From positions 1 to 64,000 of the forward strand of contig JAGPYM010000037.1 in NCBI GenBank assembly GCA_020736575.1: 64,000 nucleotides of DNA, in the 5' to 3' direction. Position 1 is the first letter of the stretch. Every line of letters begins with the position of its first letter. The translations under genes were made by a program, and so were the position numbers. Of this stretch, positions 21,284 to 32,475 are shown piece by piece. Below the pieces are notes generated by a model. That model did no database searches, was not told where the DNA came from, and saw only the letters and a program-made list of their open reading frames with translations. Source of the stretch: Thelonectria olida (Eukaryota; Ascomycota; Sordariomycetes; Hypocreales; Nectriaceae).

Positions 21284-21778
21284 ATGCCTTCTCAGTTTCA
21301 ATCTATTCCCAAATTACATCAACCATACCCAGCGTTACTCTTCTTCTTTGCAGCCATTACTATGTCCTCAAACAAGACTTCATCATCCCTTAAAACTGAA
21401 GTTTCCAAACTGGCCAAACTATCCAATATTCAGGGCGGTCTCCCTCCTATCATGCGAAGCCTTCCGGTACTGGCCATCCTGGCTGGAGAAGCCATATCTA
21501 AAGCGACCGATGGGCGCAATGCTATTGAGGAGCGAATGCTGGGTGCGGATGAAGCAATCTTTCTCCAGAGTCCGCCAACCCAGCCCCTTGACATGGCAAA
21601 AAGCAGCGATGGGGCTCGACTGGGCCCTAGAATGATGTGTCAAACGTGTAACAAGGATAGAACAACGCCTGCTATGTCTGTAGGTGCAGACGTCGTATGG
21701 ACTCAACGATTTCATTCTGCGGAGCGAGTGTGCCTTTCGTTAGCTGAAGAAGTTAAAAACGAGGGCCGCCTGATATGA
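21284..21778 (+). CDS. Doubtful ORF, hypothetical protein
   Basis: A 164-aa open frame with ATGs at 21284 and 21362. It is Ser/Thr/Lys-rich at the start, with one CxxC (MCQTCNKD) near the middle. I recognise no family. There is no signal peptide from the second ATG and no intron. It could be a lineage-specific gene or chance; listed because it is the longest frame in an otherwise empty 2.7-kb stretch. Confidence 0.22.
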   Translation: MPSQFQSIPKLHQPYPALLFFFAAITMSSNKTSSSLKTEVSKLAKLSNIQGGLPPIMRSLPVLAILAGEAISKATDGRNAIEERMLGADEAIFLQSPPTQPLDMAKSSDGARLGPRMMCQTCNKDRTTPAMSVGADVVWTQRFHSAERVCLSLAEEVKNEGRLI

Positions 21779-22651
21779 CTGGACCCAGACAGAGAAAACA
21801 CAGGTGTATACCCGAAAACTGTCGGCAGCGATCTTACGCCTGTTGTAATTTTAGATCATCTCAACTCAGATACCATGTACTAGTAGCCCTCCTCTCCAAT
21901 ATTAACAATCCCGGCTCGTTTAAAGTCTAGAAGTTTTCAATTTCTACACACGATCTCCAATGTCACGACAGAAGTCAGAGATCTGTCGGTGTTAGAGGCG
22001 GCTGCTGGATTTGGCGACAGTAGCGACAAGTTGGCCAAGGCACAAGTGAATGGCGGCATCGTCCACCTCGAGGATCCCTTTTTCCTGAGTCGAGAAGGGC
22101 CCGACGTCAATTGATCACCCAACGGAGTGCGATGAAGCGCGATCGTGATTGCTACGGTTTCACGGTTTGTGAGTTTTACCTTCATCTTTGGTGCACCCAT
22201 GCTGGCCTCCCTGGTTGACACTGAGAAACGTCAGAAGATGTCGAATTGTGGAATTTACTATATTTCTAAAGCCTTTGGCCATCCATTCAGCAACCTCTTA
22301 CCTCTCACTCTTCCCACACTTGCCATACTCTATCCAAGGCTTCCAATACCGTCGACTGCCTCGCGCTGTCCAATTATCGACTGCATCCAGACTTTCCGGC
22401 CCCTTCTAGACCGAAGAATCCCAATAAACGAGGATTCTCATCTCTGTGCCATGTGAAGGCGGTGGTCTAGACTATTGGAGCGGTCCTGCACTATTGATTT
22501 CTAGCGCAAACCTCACCAAATTACTCTTCTTGATGAAGCGCCAGGGACAGGTGTGGAAGAGGAAGACAAGACCCTTCAAAACTGGTCAACGTACACTTCC
22601 CTCCTTTCCGTCGCTTCTCGGGACCTCAACCAACCCTTTACACTCGCTAAG
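21779..22651. other. Intergenic 5' flank of the small secreted protein gene
   Basis: No supported feature; an open frame joins this flank to the secreted protein, but its upstream codons lack a signal-peptide character. Confidence 0.5.
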
Positions 22652-23035
22652 ATGGTCGCCCTCAAGCCTCTTCTCGTCGCCCTCTCCCTCGGCATCGCCA
22701 GCGCCTCCGCCGGTCCCTGTCTAGCCTCCACCACCTCGACAACCTCTACCCCAGGCCCAACCACGCCCCCAAGCACCGCTATATGTGGCATTCGAGGCGG
22801 CACTCCCATCGATATGAACACAGGCCATCCTCCCACCTTTCTGGATCGCACCAATACCGCCAACCAGGCTGAATGCTTGCACTTGTGTCGCCAGGAGAGC
22901 CAGTGCTTGTTGGTCGGGTTCGCAGACGACGCGAATACGTGTCTTTTGTTGGCGGGCACACCTGAGGAGGCGTACTTCTACGAAACGACCTTGTCGAACA
23001 CGGTTTTTTTCGAGAAGAGTTGTCTGGGTGAATAG
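22652..23035 (+). CDS. Small secreted cysteine-rich protein with PAN/apple-like core
   Basis: 127 aa from the ATG at 22652, which starts a clear signal peptide (MVALKPLLVALSLGIASASA). An upstream in-frame ATG (22553) would bury this signal, so it is rejected. After cleavage comes a Ser/Thr/Pro linker likely to be O-glycosylated, then a core with six of the seven mature cysteines. The run AECLHLCRQESQCLLVGF followed by NTCLLLAGT and FFEKSC matches the cysteine spacing of PAN/apple-type folds, which bind carbohydrate or protein. It is an extracellular or wall-associated protein and, by size and cysteine content, an effector-like candidate; that role is inference. Confidence 0.8.
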   Translation: MVALKPLLVALSLGIASASAGPCLASTTSTTSTPGPTTPPSTAICGIRGGTPIDMNTGHPPTFLDRTNTANQAECLHLCRQESQCLLVGFADDANTCLLLAGTPEEAYFYETTLSNTVFFEKSCLGE

Positions 23036-23877
23036 ACCATGAGCCGCGCCAGCAACTTCGATAGCGGATGCCTCCCCGTTTTGCCTCGGTCAGAAGCAAT
23101 GCAAACGACAACAGCCAAAAGCGGCCGGGATTCTTTGGAGAACCCAGTAGGAGATCAGGAAGGTCAATTAAGGATGTTTTAATACCGTCCATTTGTTCTA
23201 ACCCATGCCAAAGTCCGAAATCGGAAATCGAATGGGAATGGCCACCTTGACGCCTTGAAGATCGAAGCACATGGACACCATACATCTCCTAGAGCACGAA
23301 CCAATCTCGCGGTCTCTTGTTTCTATTCAATGAACCTCATCAGCATGCTGGCCAGTGTCGATACGCATGCGCTTCTCTTTCTGTCGCTCACACACTTTAT
23401 CGTAAGGCAGCCCATAAGCATGCGCTCATGTGGGTGGTTACAGTCCGCGACGGCACTATTCCTTCAAAAGAGAGTCGTCTTATCAATATTCCAATCGAAT
23501 GATAGCCATTCTCTTCACTACTTGTCTCTTATCTGATAGCTATCTCTCCTACTTCTCACTGTAGCTCATTCCCGGCAACCCCGCCTCATCGTAGACGGAC
23601 CCCGAAGGCGGACGCCTGGCCCAACCGGAATGCCCTCCTTCACATCGGTCTTATTCCAGACGTCCGCCAAGAGGCTTTGCGGATATTTGGATGTCGGGGC
23701 AATGGAGGGCTCAATTGTGATGCTCTGTCGCGGCGTAGTTTGGTTGCCAGGTTAGACTTCCCTCCAGGCCACAAAACCGACCGCTCTTAAAGATCACATC
23801 ATCGGCCACACACACCTTTTATCGCTTTTACAGATCACAACACCACCCCAATTCTTATATTATTTCCTCACACCAGA
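23036..23877. other. Intergenic promoter region of the SDR gene
   Basis: About 840 bp with no gene; a stretch ending in CACACCAGA precedes the SDR start codon at 23878. Confidence 0.55.
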
Positions 23878-24669
23878 ATGCACGGCAAAACCGCCTTGAT
23901 CTCCGGCTCCTCTACCGGCATCGGCGCCGCCATCGCCGTCGAGCTCTCGTCGCGCGGCGCGAACATTGTCCTGAACTACCCATTCCCCAACCTCGAAGCG
24001 GAGTGCAACGAGGTCGGCAAGAAGCTCAAAACGCCATGGATCGCCGTTTGCGCAGATCTCTCCACCGCCGACGGCCCCTCGCAGCTCGTTGAGGCAGCTG
24101 TCGCTCGATTCGGCGTTATTAACATCCTCGTCAACAACGCCGCCGTGATCCCTCACGCTGCTACAGAGACCACCACGACCAAGCTCTGGGATGACAGTTA
24201 CGCCTTGAACGCGCGGGGAACGTTTCTGCTGACGCAGGCGGTGCTTCCGCATTTGCCGCCTTACAAACCGTCCTCTCCGCCTTCTACTTCGGGCGTGAAG
24301 GGAGGTTCCAGAATCATCTGCATAGGTTCAGGCTCCAGCAGAATGCCGCAGCCGGATCTGCTCGTGTATTCGTCTACCAAGGGAGCCATCGAGGCCATGG
24401 TCAAGGTGTGGGCTAAGGAGCTCCCCCCCAAATACGGCTGCACTGTCAACGCCATTGCGCCGGGACCAACCGATACCGAGGGGTTCCGAAAGGGCGCCGG
24501 GGAACTGCTCCAAGATACCAAGGCCGGGTTTGAGAAGGAAACTCCATGTGAGGGAAGCCTGGCAGATCCGGAAGATATCGCGTGGGCTGTCGCATGGCTC
24601 GCTGACGATCGGTCAAAATGGGTCAATGGCGAATACATCATGGTCAATGGTGGCTTAGGCATGGTTTGA
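23878..24669 (+). CDS. Short-chain dehydrogenase/reductase (classical SDR)
   Basis: Intronless, 263 aa, full length for a classical SDR. The cofactor motif is SGSSTGIG (residues 9-16), the structural NNAAV is at 86-90, Asn111 lies in YALNARGTFL, and the catalytic Ser is in the IGSGSS region (150-154) with Tyr164 and Lys168 (YSSTKGA). The C-terminus has the usual NAIAPGPTDTEGF and YIMVNGG. It resembles 3-oxoacyl-ACP reductase/versicolorin reductase-like enzymes using NADP(H), reducing a ketone or oxidising an alcohol in the cytosol. It is convergent with the FAD oxidoreductase gene, only 275 bp from its 3' end. Confidence 0.94.
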   Translation: MHGKTALISGSSTGIGAAIAVELSSRGANIVLNYPFPNLEAECNEVGKKLKTPWIAVCADLSTADGPSQLVEAAVARFGVINILVNNAAVIPHAATETTTTKLWDDSYALNARGTFLLTQAVLPHLPPYKPSSPPSTSGVKGGSRIICIGSGSSRMPQPDLLVYSSTKGAIEAMVKVWAKELPPKYGCTVNAIAPGPTDTEGFRKGAGELLQDTKAGFEKETPCEGSLADPEDIAWAVAWLADDRSKWVNGEYIMVNGGLGMV

Positions 24670-24943
24670 GTTATACGAAGAACTATGTAAATCTCCTTCG
24701 TCACTTGTTTACCTCGCGTGGTCACTTCTTAGCGAGGGACGGCAGATATCTTCACAATTCGGTAGGTTACGGATGAATGCGCATTGATCAGAGTCATGAA
24801 GCATTAAGTATTAGTCAAGTTGACGAGTCCCCGGAGAACTCGGCACACATTATATACACCTATGTTCGTACTGAATATTGACATGGAAGTTATACATAAT
24901 CCGCCCTCAAAATTGCCGTCCGCATCCCATCACAAGTTCTGAC

Positions 24944-26442
24944 CTATAGGTCTGCGAGGAGCTTGGGAATGAGGATATCGTTGTACCACCAGAGATGAGT
25001 CTGGAACTGGGCAAACCAGGCACCGCCAGTCCACCACGTGGATCGGAGGCCCTGCAGGGCGTACAGGTCCTGAATGAAGCCTGCCCGGAGCTCTTCGGCA
25101 GACACGCGGGCGTGCATGGGGCCGTGCTCGGCGTAGGCAATGATCTCCAGAGCGGAGGAATCGGATTCGGTGATGACACCGGCATCCAAAAGGGTGTCGA
25201 AGTTCTCTTGGGCAAGCGCCTTGGCCTGCGCGCTCGTGAGGCCGTCCTTGCCGATGACCAGCAGACGGAAGTAATCCTTGTCCTCGTCTTTCTCGGTGCC
25301 CATGTAATCGAAGCGGGCAGTGAAGGACAGCTCAGGGAGCACAAGCCAGTTCTTGGGGGAGGCGGCAGATGGCAGGTTGGTCAGAGAGTAGCCCTTGGGC
25401 AGACTAGGGTTGGACACAATGCCGGCGTGGAGGCTGGAGTACGAGAACTTGTCAAAGACGCTCTTCTCCTGCGTATCGAGATCGAAAGGCGCAAGGTTGC
25501 TCTCGGTGGGCTCGATGGCGAGGAGCAGACGCTTGGCCTTGACAGTAACGGTGCCGTTGGTCGAGGTCTGGATCTTGAGAGTGACGCCTTCGTCGGATCG
25601 CTCGGAGCTCAGAACAGTCGAGGAGTACAGGACATCGTCGCCGAGCTTCTCAGCAAAAGCATCGTAGACGTCCTGGTTGCGGCCGGAAGCAGGGACAAAG
25701 CTCGACTCGGTCCCCAAGAACGAGCGAGCCATGGGACCGCCAAAGGCCTGCATAACCCAGATGGTGAGAACCTCGGTGACATCACCAAGACCCATGCCAG
25801 TGACTTTGAAGAGGGTAGGTACAACAGCCTGGATCTCGTACTTTTCGACAAACTCGCCGAAAGGGAGCAGGAGATCCTCGGGGATCTCATCGGGCGCCCA
25901 AAAGTCCCAGAAGCTGGGCAGCAGCTTGTCCTCGTACAGCTCGCACAGTCCGGCGTAGGTGGTGAGAGCCGCAATCAGCTGGGCCGACGTGGGCGCCGTG
26001 TAGTCGACGGTCGCGCCAGTGTCAAAGTCGATGTACTTGGTGGTGGTCGAGGTGCGGCCGGGAGTGGCAGTCTCAACTCCAAGACGCTCGTTGACGAATT
26101 TGGCAGCGTCGTTGACCTCGATGAAGGACTGCACGCCGTAGTTGTAGGAGCTGCCCGACTTGGCGTCGTAGGTGTTAACATGTCCACCCTGTAGGTTGTC
26201 AATTAGGAGCGGTCTCTCGTATATCAAGACGGGGGACGAAGGCATACAAGGTGGTCTCGTTTCTCGATCAAGAGAATTCTCTGGCCGTAGTCTTCACGAA
26301 GGCGGAACGCAGCGTGGCAGCCAGAGGCACCACCACCGACGACGACTACATCCTTCTCGATAGTAGGACCACAAGGAGTGGCAGCGGCGACAGAGGCCAG
26401 GGCGGCAGTGGCCAAATACTTGAAAGAGGATCGGATCGACAT
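24944..26442 (-). CDS. Secreted FAD-dependent oxidoreductase (flavin amine oxidase/beta-cyclopiazonate dehydrogenase-like)
   Basis: Two exons (26442-26248 and 26188-24944), with a 59-nt intron, give 479 aa. Residues 1-22 are a signal peptide (SFKYLATAALASVAAA). The dinucleotide-binding motif VVVVGGGASGCHAAFRL follows at 32-48. Glu60 binds the ribose in LLIEKRDHLGGHVNTY, the amine-oxidase-type glycine pair restored exactly across the intron. The C-terminal half (AYAEHGPMHARVSAEEL, YALQGLRSTWWTGGAWF) matches a fungal group often named after beta-cyclopiazonate dehydrogenase, an FAD oxidocyclase. The true substrate is not readable, and most such homologues are outside any cyclopiazonic acid cluster. 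Secretion with FAD is notable. A long open frame on the opposite strand is a composition shadow. Confidence 0.9.
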
Positions 26443-29400
26443 GACTAAGGAATTAATGCGTGATAGTTAAATGGATGAATGAGTGGCTGGGCGACGAGAG
26501 ACAACCCAAGAAACGAGTGACTGATACGACTGCGGGAACGAGGTCGATGGGGCCAGCAAAGGCTTGTCAAACCGAGGATGAAAGAGAGGGAAGAGTCGAA
26601 TTAAATACCATCGCGACATTGAACAGTCGAAGGGTGAGAGGAGGGAGCCTTCCATCAAGCAGCCAGCATCACCACCACAATCCACGCGGGAAGACACGCA
26701 GAGCCAAGACCCGCCGCCGCGTGGCCGCAGACATGGGGGAAGCACATGGCGATAATTCCGTTTACAAGGGTTCGCATTAAAAGTCGAGAGGAAATTGAGG
26801 GGCAAAAACGGTCAATCGAAGCGCCCGCGGCCATGTTGAAGGCGAGTGATTTGTTCCGTGCCTGCGAAGGCGTGAATCCTTTGGTGGTGCCTTGCAGGGG
26901 ATCTGGCGACAGACTCCGCTGCCTTGCAGCACCGCCCACAAGGACTTGGGCGCTATTTCCAGCTCGTCTCCAAGACTGCCAGGGTCGGGTGCATTCATCG
27001 ATGAGATGATTAGGCGACGGACTGAGGCTGTCTTGGCTGCAGGTGCTCAATGGGCTTCGCGATCAGCTGGGCTGTCCATGCCATTGGCATGTAGACATGA
27101 AGATTTCTAATTCTGTCTCCCTGAATATGTATCTCGTTTGCCTTGGATTCCACCGTCCGTCACTTACATGGGTCACGTCAATAGTTCACCGTTTTGCCCA
27201 TGACTGCGGGCTACCTCGACACTCCCCAACACCTCGTGAAGCCTCTTTCCATGTAGGATTTTAAAGATCAAATATATTGTAGAGTTTCCTCAAGCATTGA
27301 CCTGTTGATCATTTCTTGACTATCATCGCAAATCTATCTGATGCAACATACACTCGTTGACAGCTTTGGCGTGCGCGCCGCTGTCACCTCAGCCACGTGG
27401 AAGTCATCCTCCATCAGAGAAGATCTCTCAATAATGGAACCTCGAGAGCAGAAAGTAATGTCAGCAGCGAAATGCAGTGGAGTCCATGACTTTCGCCTTT
27501 TTTCCAAGTTTTCTTCACCCCCTAACGTCGCCATCGCGGTGGAACTTTGAACATCGCTTGTAACTACGACGCTGGCGGGATAACACCATTCTCTCATCCT
27601 CCCGAGTTCAACACCCTGGTCGGGGAGCAACGGGTCCCTTTAGCCTGTTCGTCCTTTTTTCGTCCCCTGAATGGCGCATGAACTATCCCTCGCAGGTGTG
27701 GCCTTGGGCAAGCTTTCATGAGACCGCGTCCGCTTCATTTCTTGGGACAGGCCTAGCCAACACTCTCCCATACCCATCCACGTATTAATTAGAACCGTAT
27801 ATATCCAAGGATACCAGATATTCATTGCCCATCTATTGCTCAAGCGTACAGACTTGGGACGAGGATCGGTCGATAACAGAGAAACATGCCATCTTGAGTA
27901 GCACGACGCATCACACGGAGGATCCATTGCAATGGGGGATTCATGAATGGGCCAAATCGTTCTTGCTCCTCGCCTCGACATTGTCGGGTCAGGGGCCGTC
28001 AGGACTGTCACCACCACTGAAGCCTTCGCAAAAGCCCTCACAAACTGGACCTTTGCTTCTCTCACTCACAAGATATCATCAAGTTCCCTACTCCGTAGGA
28101 CTGCACAATTGATACCCCCACACCCGCCTTCTCATTCGACTTCGACGTCAACTGTGGGGGCCAAACCATCCCGTTCACAGCAAATCGCGGGGGCATGGGG
28201 GGCCTGGCAGGGCGACAGGCCTGTGCTTCCACTTCCTGGCAGGAGAGGAGCCGAGTGGGAATAAGGAGGACGCCGGAGCCAGGTTGCGAACAAGCCTTTG
28301 CTCGATGAGCTCCTGTGGGACATTTTCTTCTTTTCTTTAACCGAGGGCGTAAGCGGACTATCCATGCTTCGGCTTACGGTTGTCTGCTCCTCTCTCTCCA
28401 TTGTTACTTTGTTACCAGCAGTTTGGGTCTTTTATTGTTGTTAGCTCTCCATTCAGCAGGGTGCGGCCCTTCTTCTTGTTTGCCGTCCCGAGTTCCTGGT
28501 TCTCCTTCACCCATCCCATCCCATCACGCAGTTCCGAGCATGCCGGGGGCGGCTTTCACCACCTCCTTCTCGGCACTCCGGCGGCGCAGATCAACACCAC
28601 GTCCGACTCATCATTTCTAACGGCTCCAATGTCCTGAACGAGTTTGGGGCTCTTTCGAGAATCAGGCCACCACACCAGCCTGGGGGTGGTGGATCGCCGA
28701 GCCCTGTGCCTTCAACCCTGCGGCTCCTCTTCCCCCTTGTTCGCTTCGGTTTGGAGCCATACATATGTATCAAAATCTACGATGGCGTCCATCTTCTAGC
28801 GCGCGGGTCTCTGGCTAACTCTTCCGCTCCCGCCATTCCCGTCGCCTTCGATGTCTGTTCGCCATTAACCTTTCCGCCTCGCGGACGGGAGGCGTCCATC
28901 ACCACCAACTAGCTTCAATCTCAACGGTCGCGTTTCCGCTTACAACGACGCAAAGAGGCTGCTCAAGTGTAACTGCAGTATTGACACACATCGAGCACTT
29001 GTTGAGGTGGCTGCACATTTCTCGCAGATTCAAGACACTAGGCTACATACAGTCTCTGGCGAAGTCTGCAACGCCCCAGGGGTGAGAATCCTACGCCAAG
29101 CTGCCCTTTCATCTGCATTCTGCAACACCAATTCCGCCTTCCTGGGTCCCCCTGCCCAAGAACAAGCGCACCTCGATAAACAGCCAGCCAACAGTGTCCT
29201 TACCTCAAGATCCACAAGCACTGGGTCTCCTGCAGGATCCCCTCTCTCGCAAGCTCCTTCAACAAGTCTCGGGTCGCCGGGCAATGTTGCAGCGCAGCTC
29301 ATTCGTAATGTCTCTTCCTCGACGCTCGCGGGCGGCGGCGGCCTTCTTTCTCACCCCTTGCGCTATAACATGTCCTCGCCTATAACTTGGGAACCCAAAC

Positions 29401-29830
29401 GGGCCGCCTTCCGGGGCGAAAAAGAAAGCAACTTCTTCTTAGGGCGAGAAAACATTGCGACTAGAACAGGATGTTCTTGACGCTATACTCTCTGCTGGAG
29501 CAGCCAGAGGTGTGGTGTGCACGGCACGAGTGGGCAGACGAGGAGTTTTCCGTAGTGACTTTGTGTGGGTTGGGCAAAACGCGGCATGTCCTGTTGTTCC
29601 CTTCGCTCGAGGAACGTTGCGTGGTACTCTAGTAAACCGTTCGTAGATCCTTCCCGTCAGTCTGGGACGATCAGTGTTGAAAAAGGGTTGCCTCCCCAAT
29701 CCTGATCACCCCCCCACCAAGGTCTGTGTGTACGATGGTCCATATTCAGGCCCTCTCGATCCAGAGTCCCGGGTTTTGGTCAATCCTCGAGTCGAAACCC
29801 GTCGACAAGACGACGACGACGAACATCACA
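26443..29830. other. Gene-poor 3.4-kb region
   Basis: The left part is the promoter of the FAD oxidoreductase. From about 28.0 to 29.6 kb several short frames on the plus strand look protein-like in patches (for example FDVNCGGQTIPFTANRGG near 28135), but they are broken by stops and shifts and match no family I know. It may contain a decayed gene, or nothing. Confidence 0.4.
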
Positions 29831-31270
29831 ATGTCGACGAGTTCACACACTACCGTCGACCCGGCGAGAGCGGCCGAGAGCAACCTCGGTCGCATCCTCG
29901 GCATCACGACGACATTCCACGTTGTAGCATTGACTTGCGTCTGCCTACGACTATATGTGCGACTTGGCTTGGTCAAGGCAGCTGGACGAGATGACTGGAC
30001 CATGGTGGCTTCGGGGATCTGCGCCTTTGTCGGATGGCTCATCTTCGTTCTGCAGTCGTTTCATGGCCTCGGACATCACCAAGACACGATTGCGCAACTC
30101 GACTACATCGAACTCCAGAAAGTCGGCTTCTGGCAGTCCATCATCTCGGCAACATGCGCCATGGCCTTGCTGAAGATCTCCATCGCCCTGAACCTGCTGA
30201 GGCTCAGCCAAAGTAGATGGTACTCCTGGTCTCTCTGGACCAGCATCGGTATGTCGAAGGGATCATTTCATGTTCTGCGTCGACTGGCTTGGCCGAAATA
30301 CTGACAAGGCCAAGGCTTCGTCTCTGCTTACAGCTTCATGGGCGTCATGACTTTCTTCCTCCATTGCCAGCCCATGGCGAGACATTGGGACACGCGAATC
30401 GACGGGACATGCTACCCACCTGTCCTCTTTGTGCAGTTTGCGTTGATTAATACCTGTACGCAAGCCGTTTCTTGGCCCAGAGGCGGATCATGGTAACTGA
30501 CGTGCGTAGCATTCAACATCTTCACAGATGTGTTATTTGCGACTTTCCCCGTCCCAATCATTTGGACGCTCCAAATGAAGCTCCGGACTCGAATATATCT
30601 GATCGCTATTCTCAGTCTTGGATACTTGTATGCAGCCCCCTAGTCGCCCTCAAATATGGAGGCCGTCGTCTAACTCGTTTGTTCTCAGCGCTGTGGTGAT
30701 GGGTGTCCTCAAGGCCATCTACCAAATTGCCTTCTCAAAGGACAAAGACAAGACATTGTACGTTGCGCAAGTCAAACTGTTTCTTCAGCGGTCCTAACCC
30801 GTTCCCAACAGCAACCAATGGATCCAATTCTGGGGATTGTAAGTCCACCTCGCCCACGATCAACCACTCTCCCACTGTCGTCTAACTCAGCTTCTTTCAG
30901 CCTCCAGCTCAATCTCGGCATGATCGCCGCCTGCGCGCCCTCGCTCAAACCCCTCGTCAGCAAAGCCCTCAAGCTCTCCTCATACTACAACTCAACCCCC
31001 TACGGCAACCGCTCCTACGGCGCCCGCTCGCGCCGGCTAACAGGGGGCCACACGCCCGCAAACGTGTCCAACTTCTCGCGGAACAACGACTTCGAACTCG
31101 GCGACCGACGGCTCGAGGGTGAGTCGAGCGGCGAGACGGGCGTCACGACGACGTTTTACAAGCATTCGGACGGCAACCGGTCCGGCAGCGAGGAGATGAT
31201 ACTGGGCGAGCAACCGGGGTTCAAGGCGACAGGAATTGTCCGCACTACAGAAGTGACAATTCAGCGATAG
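29831..31270 (+). CDS. PTH11-like integral membrane protein (fungal rhodopsin-type domain)
   Basis: Six exons (29831-30248, 30315-30455, 30510-30627, 30689-30757, 30812-30838, 30901-31270) give 380 aa. Five introns of 54-66 nt were placed by frame and family blocks; exon 5 is only 27 nt (NQWIQFWG). Seven hydrophobic segments are seen, beginning ITTTFHVVALTCVCLRLYVR and followed by the conserved DDWTMVASG after TM1, YIELQKVGFWQSI, and SFNIFTDVLFATFPVPIIWTLQM. The C-terminal 110 residues form a polar cytosolic tail. PTH11-type proteins are GPCR-like surface sensors; many serve host or surface sensing, but this copy lacks a CFEM domain. An alternative in-frame ATG at 29735 adds 32 residues; 29831 has the better context (CACAATGTC). 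Confidence 0.85.
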
Positions 31271-32475
31271 CGGAACGATTGTGTTTCCTGGACACGCGGT
31301 TTGTAAGAAGTACGAATGCATTGAGGGAAGTTTCTTATTACCAGAGCTGCCAATGCTGGTTGAGCGCTTTAACGGCGAGCGAGAGGATGGCTTGCGAGAT
31401 TTCTATTTTATCGATTCCCAACGAGGATGGGATTTTCATTCAAGGCGTATTAGGAGCCTGGAAAAAAGCAATCACATCTATACTTTCGAAGTACCTTACT
31501 CAAAATACAACAACGGCCCTAATAATAGGGGACTTGTGGGTGTTCGTGTCGGTTCCAATTCTTCGGGGAATAAAGAAAGGCTTCCGCTCCGGGTCCGGGA
31601 ACAAGAGTCCCTCAGGAAGAGGAAACAACACGTTCCCAACCCGTCTCTTCTCTTCTATTCGCAATGCTTCTTCAATTGACCGTTTGCCGCTTGATCCAAA
31701 ACGGATGCTACTGGCGACCACGTTAATTGCTTCTTCCAAGAGGCGCCGCAACACCGAAGCCAAACGACACCATATCTGCACCATGGTTCTCAACGGGGCA
31801 AGATTCACAAATCACTCAACAAGGGCTGTTGCTGCTGTCGTTTCAATTATTCCGCCCCGTTGTAAATCTTTACCAGAACTTCAGGACATCTCCGTCTTCA
31901 CACGCCGAGCAGCTCACCTCTCGCCTGCCATCCCATTTCGCAGCATTCATCCGCCTCCCCGCTGATCAACACCATCTTTCCACGATGAACCGTGACAACC
32001 TTGACCTGGCACGAACATCTTCAAAATTCCAGGAACCAAATCCCCGGTAGACAGTCCCTGCCAGGAACCCGGCCCTGGTATGAGTACAGGGGTGGCGGTT
32101 CTCACGGAGGCCCTGGCACCTTGGCGCTGCTGCTGAGTTAGAGATTTGTAAGCCCGTGGACCAGGTCTCATGTCGCCATTCTAGCTGCGTCGCCATGATA
32201 AGGTACGACGTCCTGCCATCTGCATCAGGAGAGCCTTCATTCTAGGGTCGCATCGTGGAAAGACCAGGTGAACCATACAGATGGTCATTGCTACTTAGTA
32301 TAGGTATGTCGTGCGAGAGAGATTTGTATAGGAAGGCTGTTTCTCGACACCTGACTACGAAGTAGAGCCAGTGACTATGTTCCCATCCCGACTCCCCACG
32401 GCCTGTCATCTACAGCACCTCCTAATCCTTGGCTCCTCATGAGTCGACCTTCCAACTTCGAACCTCCAGGGCTCC
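31271..32475. other. Intergenic region between convergent genes
   Basis: 1.2 kb past the 3' ends of the PTH11-like gene and the sedolisin gene. A 228-aa open frame from 31279 has no family features and looks fortuitous. No other feature supported. Confidence 0.5.

Noticed and set aside
24995..26194. 399-aa open frame on the plus strand opposite the FAD oxidoreductase
   Set aside because: Exact antisense of a well-supported coding exon; long because GC-rich third positions remove stops in that frame. Sequence is low-complexity Gly/Leu/Val without family motifs.
31279..31965. 228-aa open frame just after the PTH11-like gene
   Set aside because: Starts 9 bp after the stop of the receptor gene and overlaps other frames; no family features or plausible introns.
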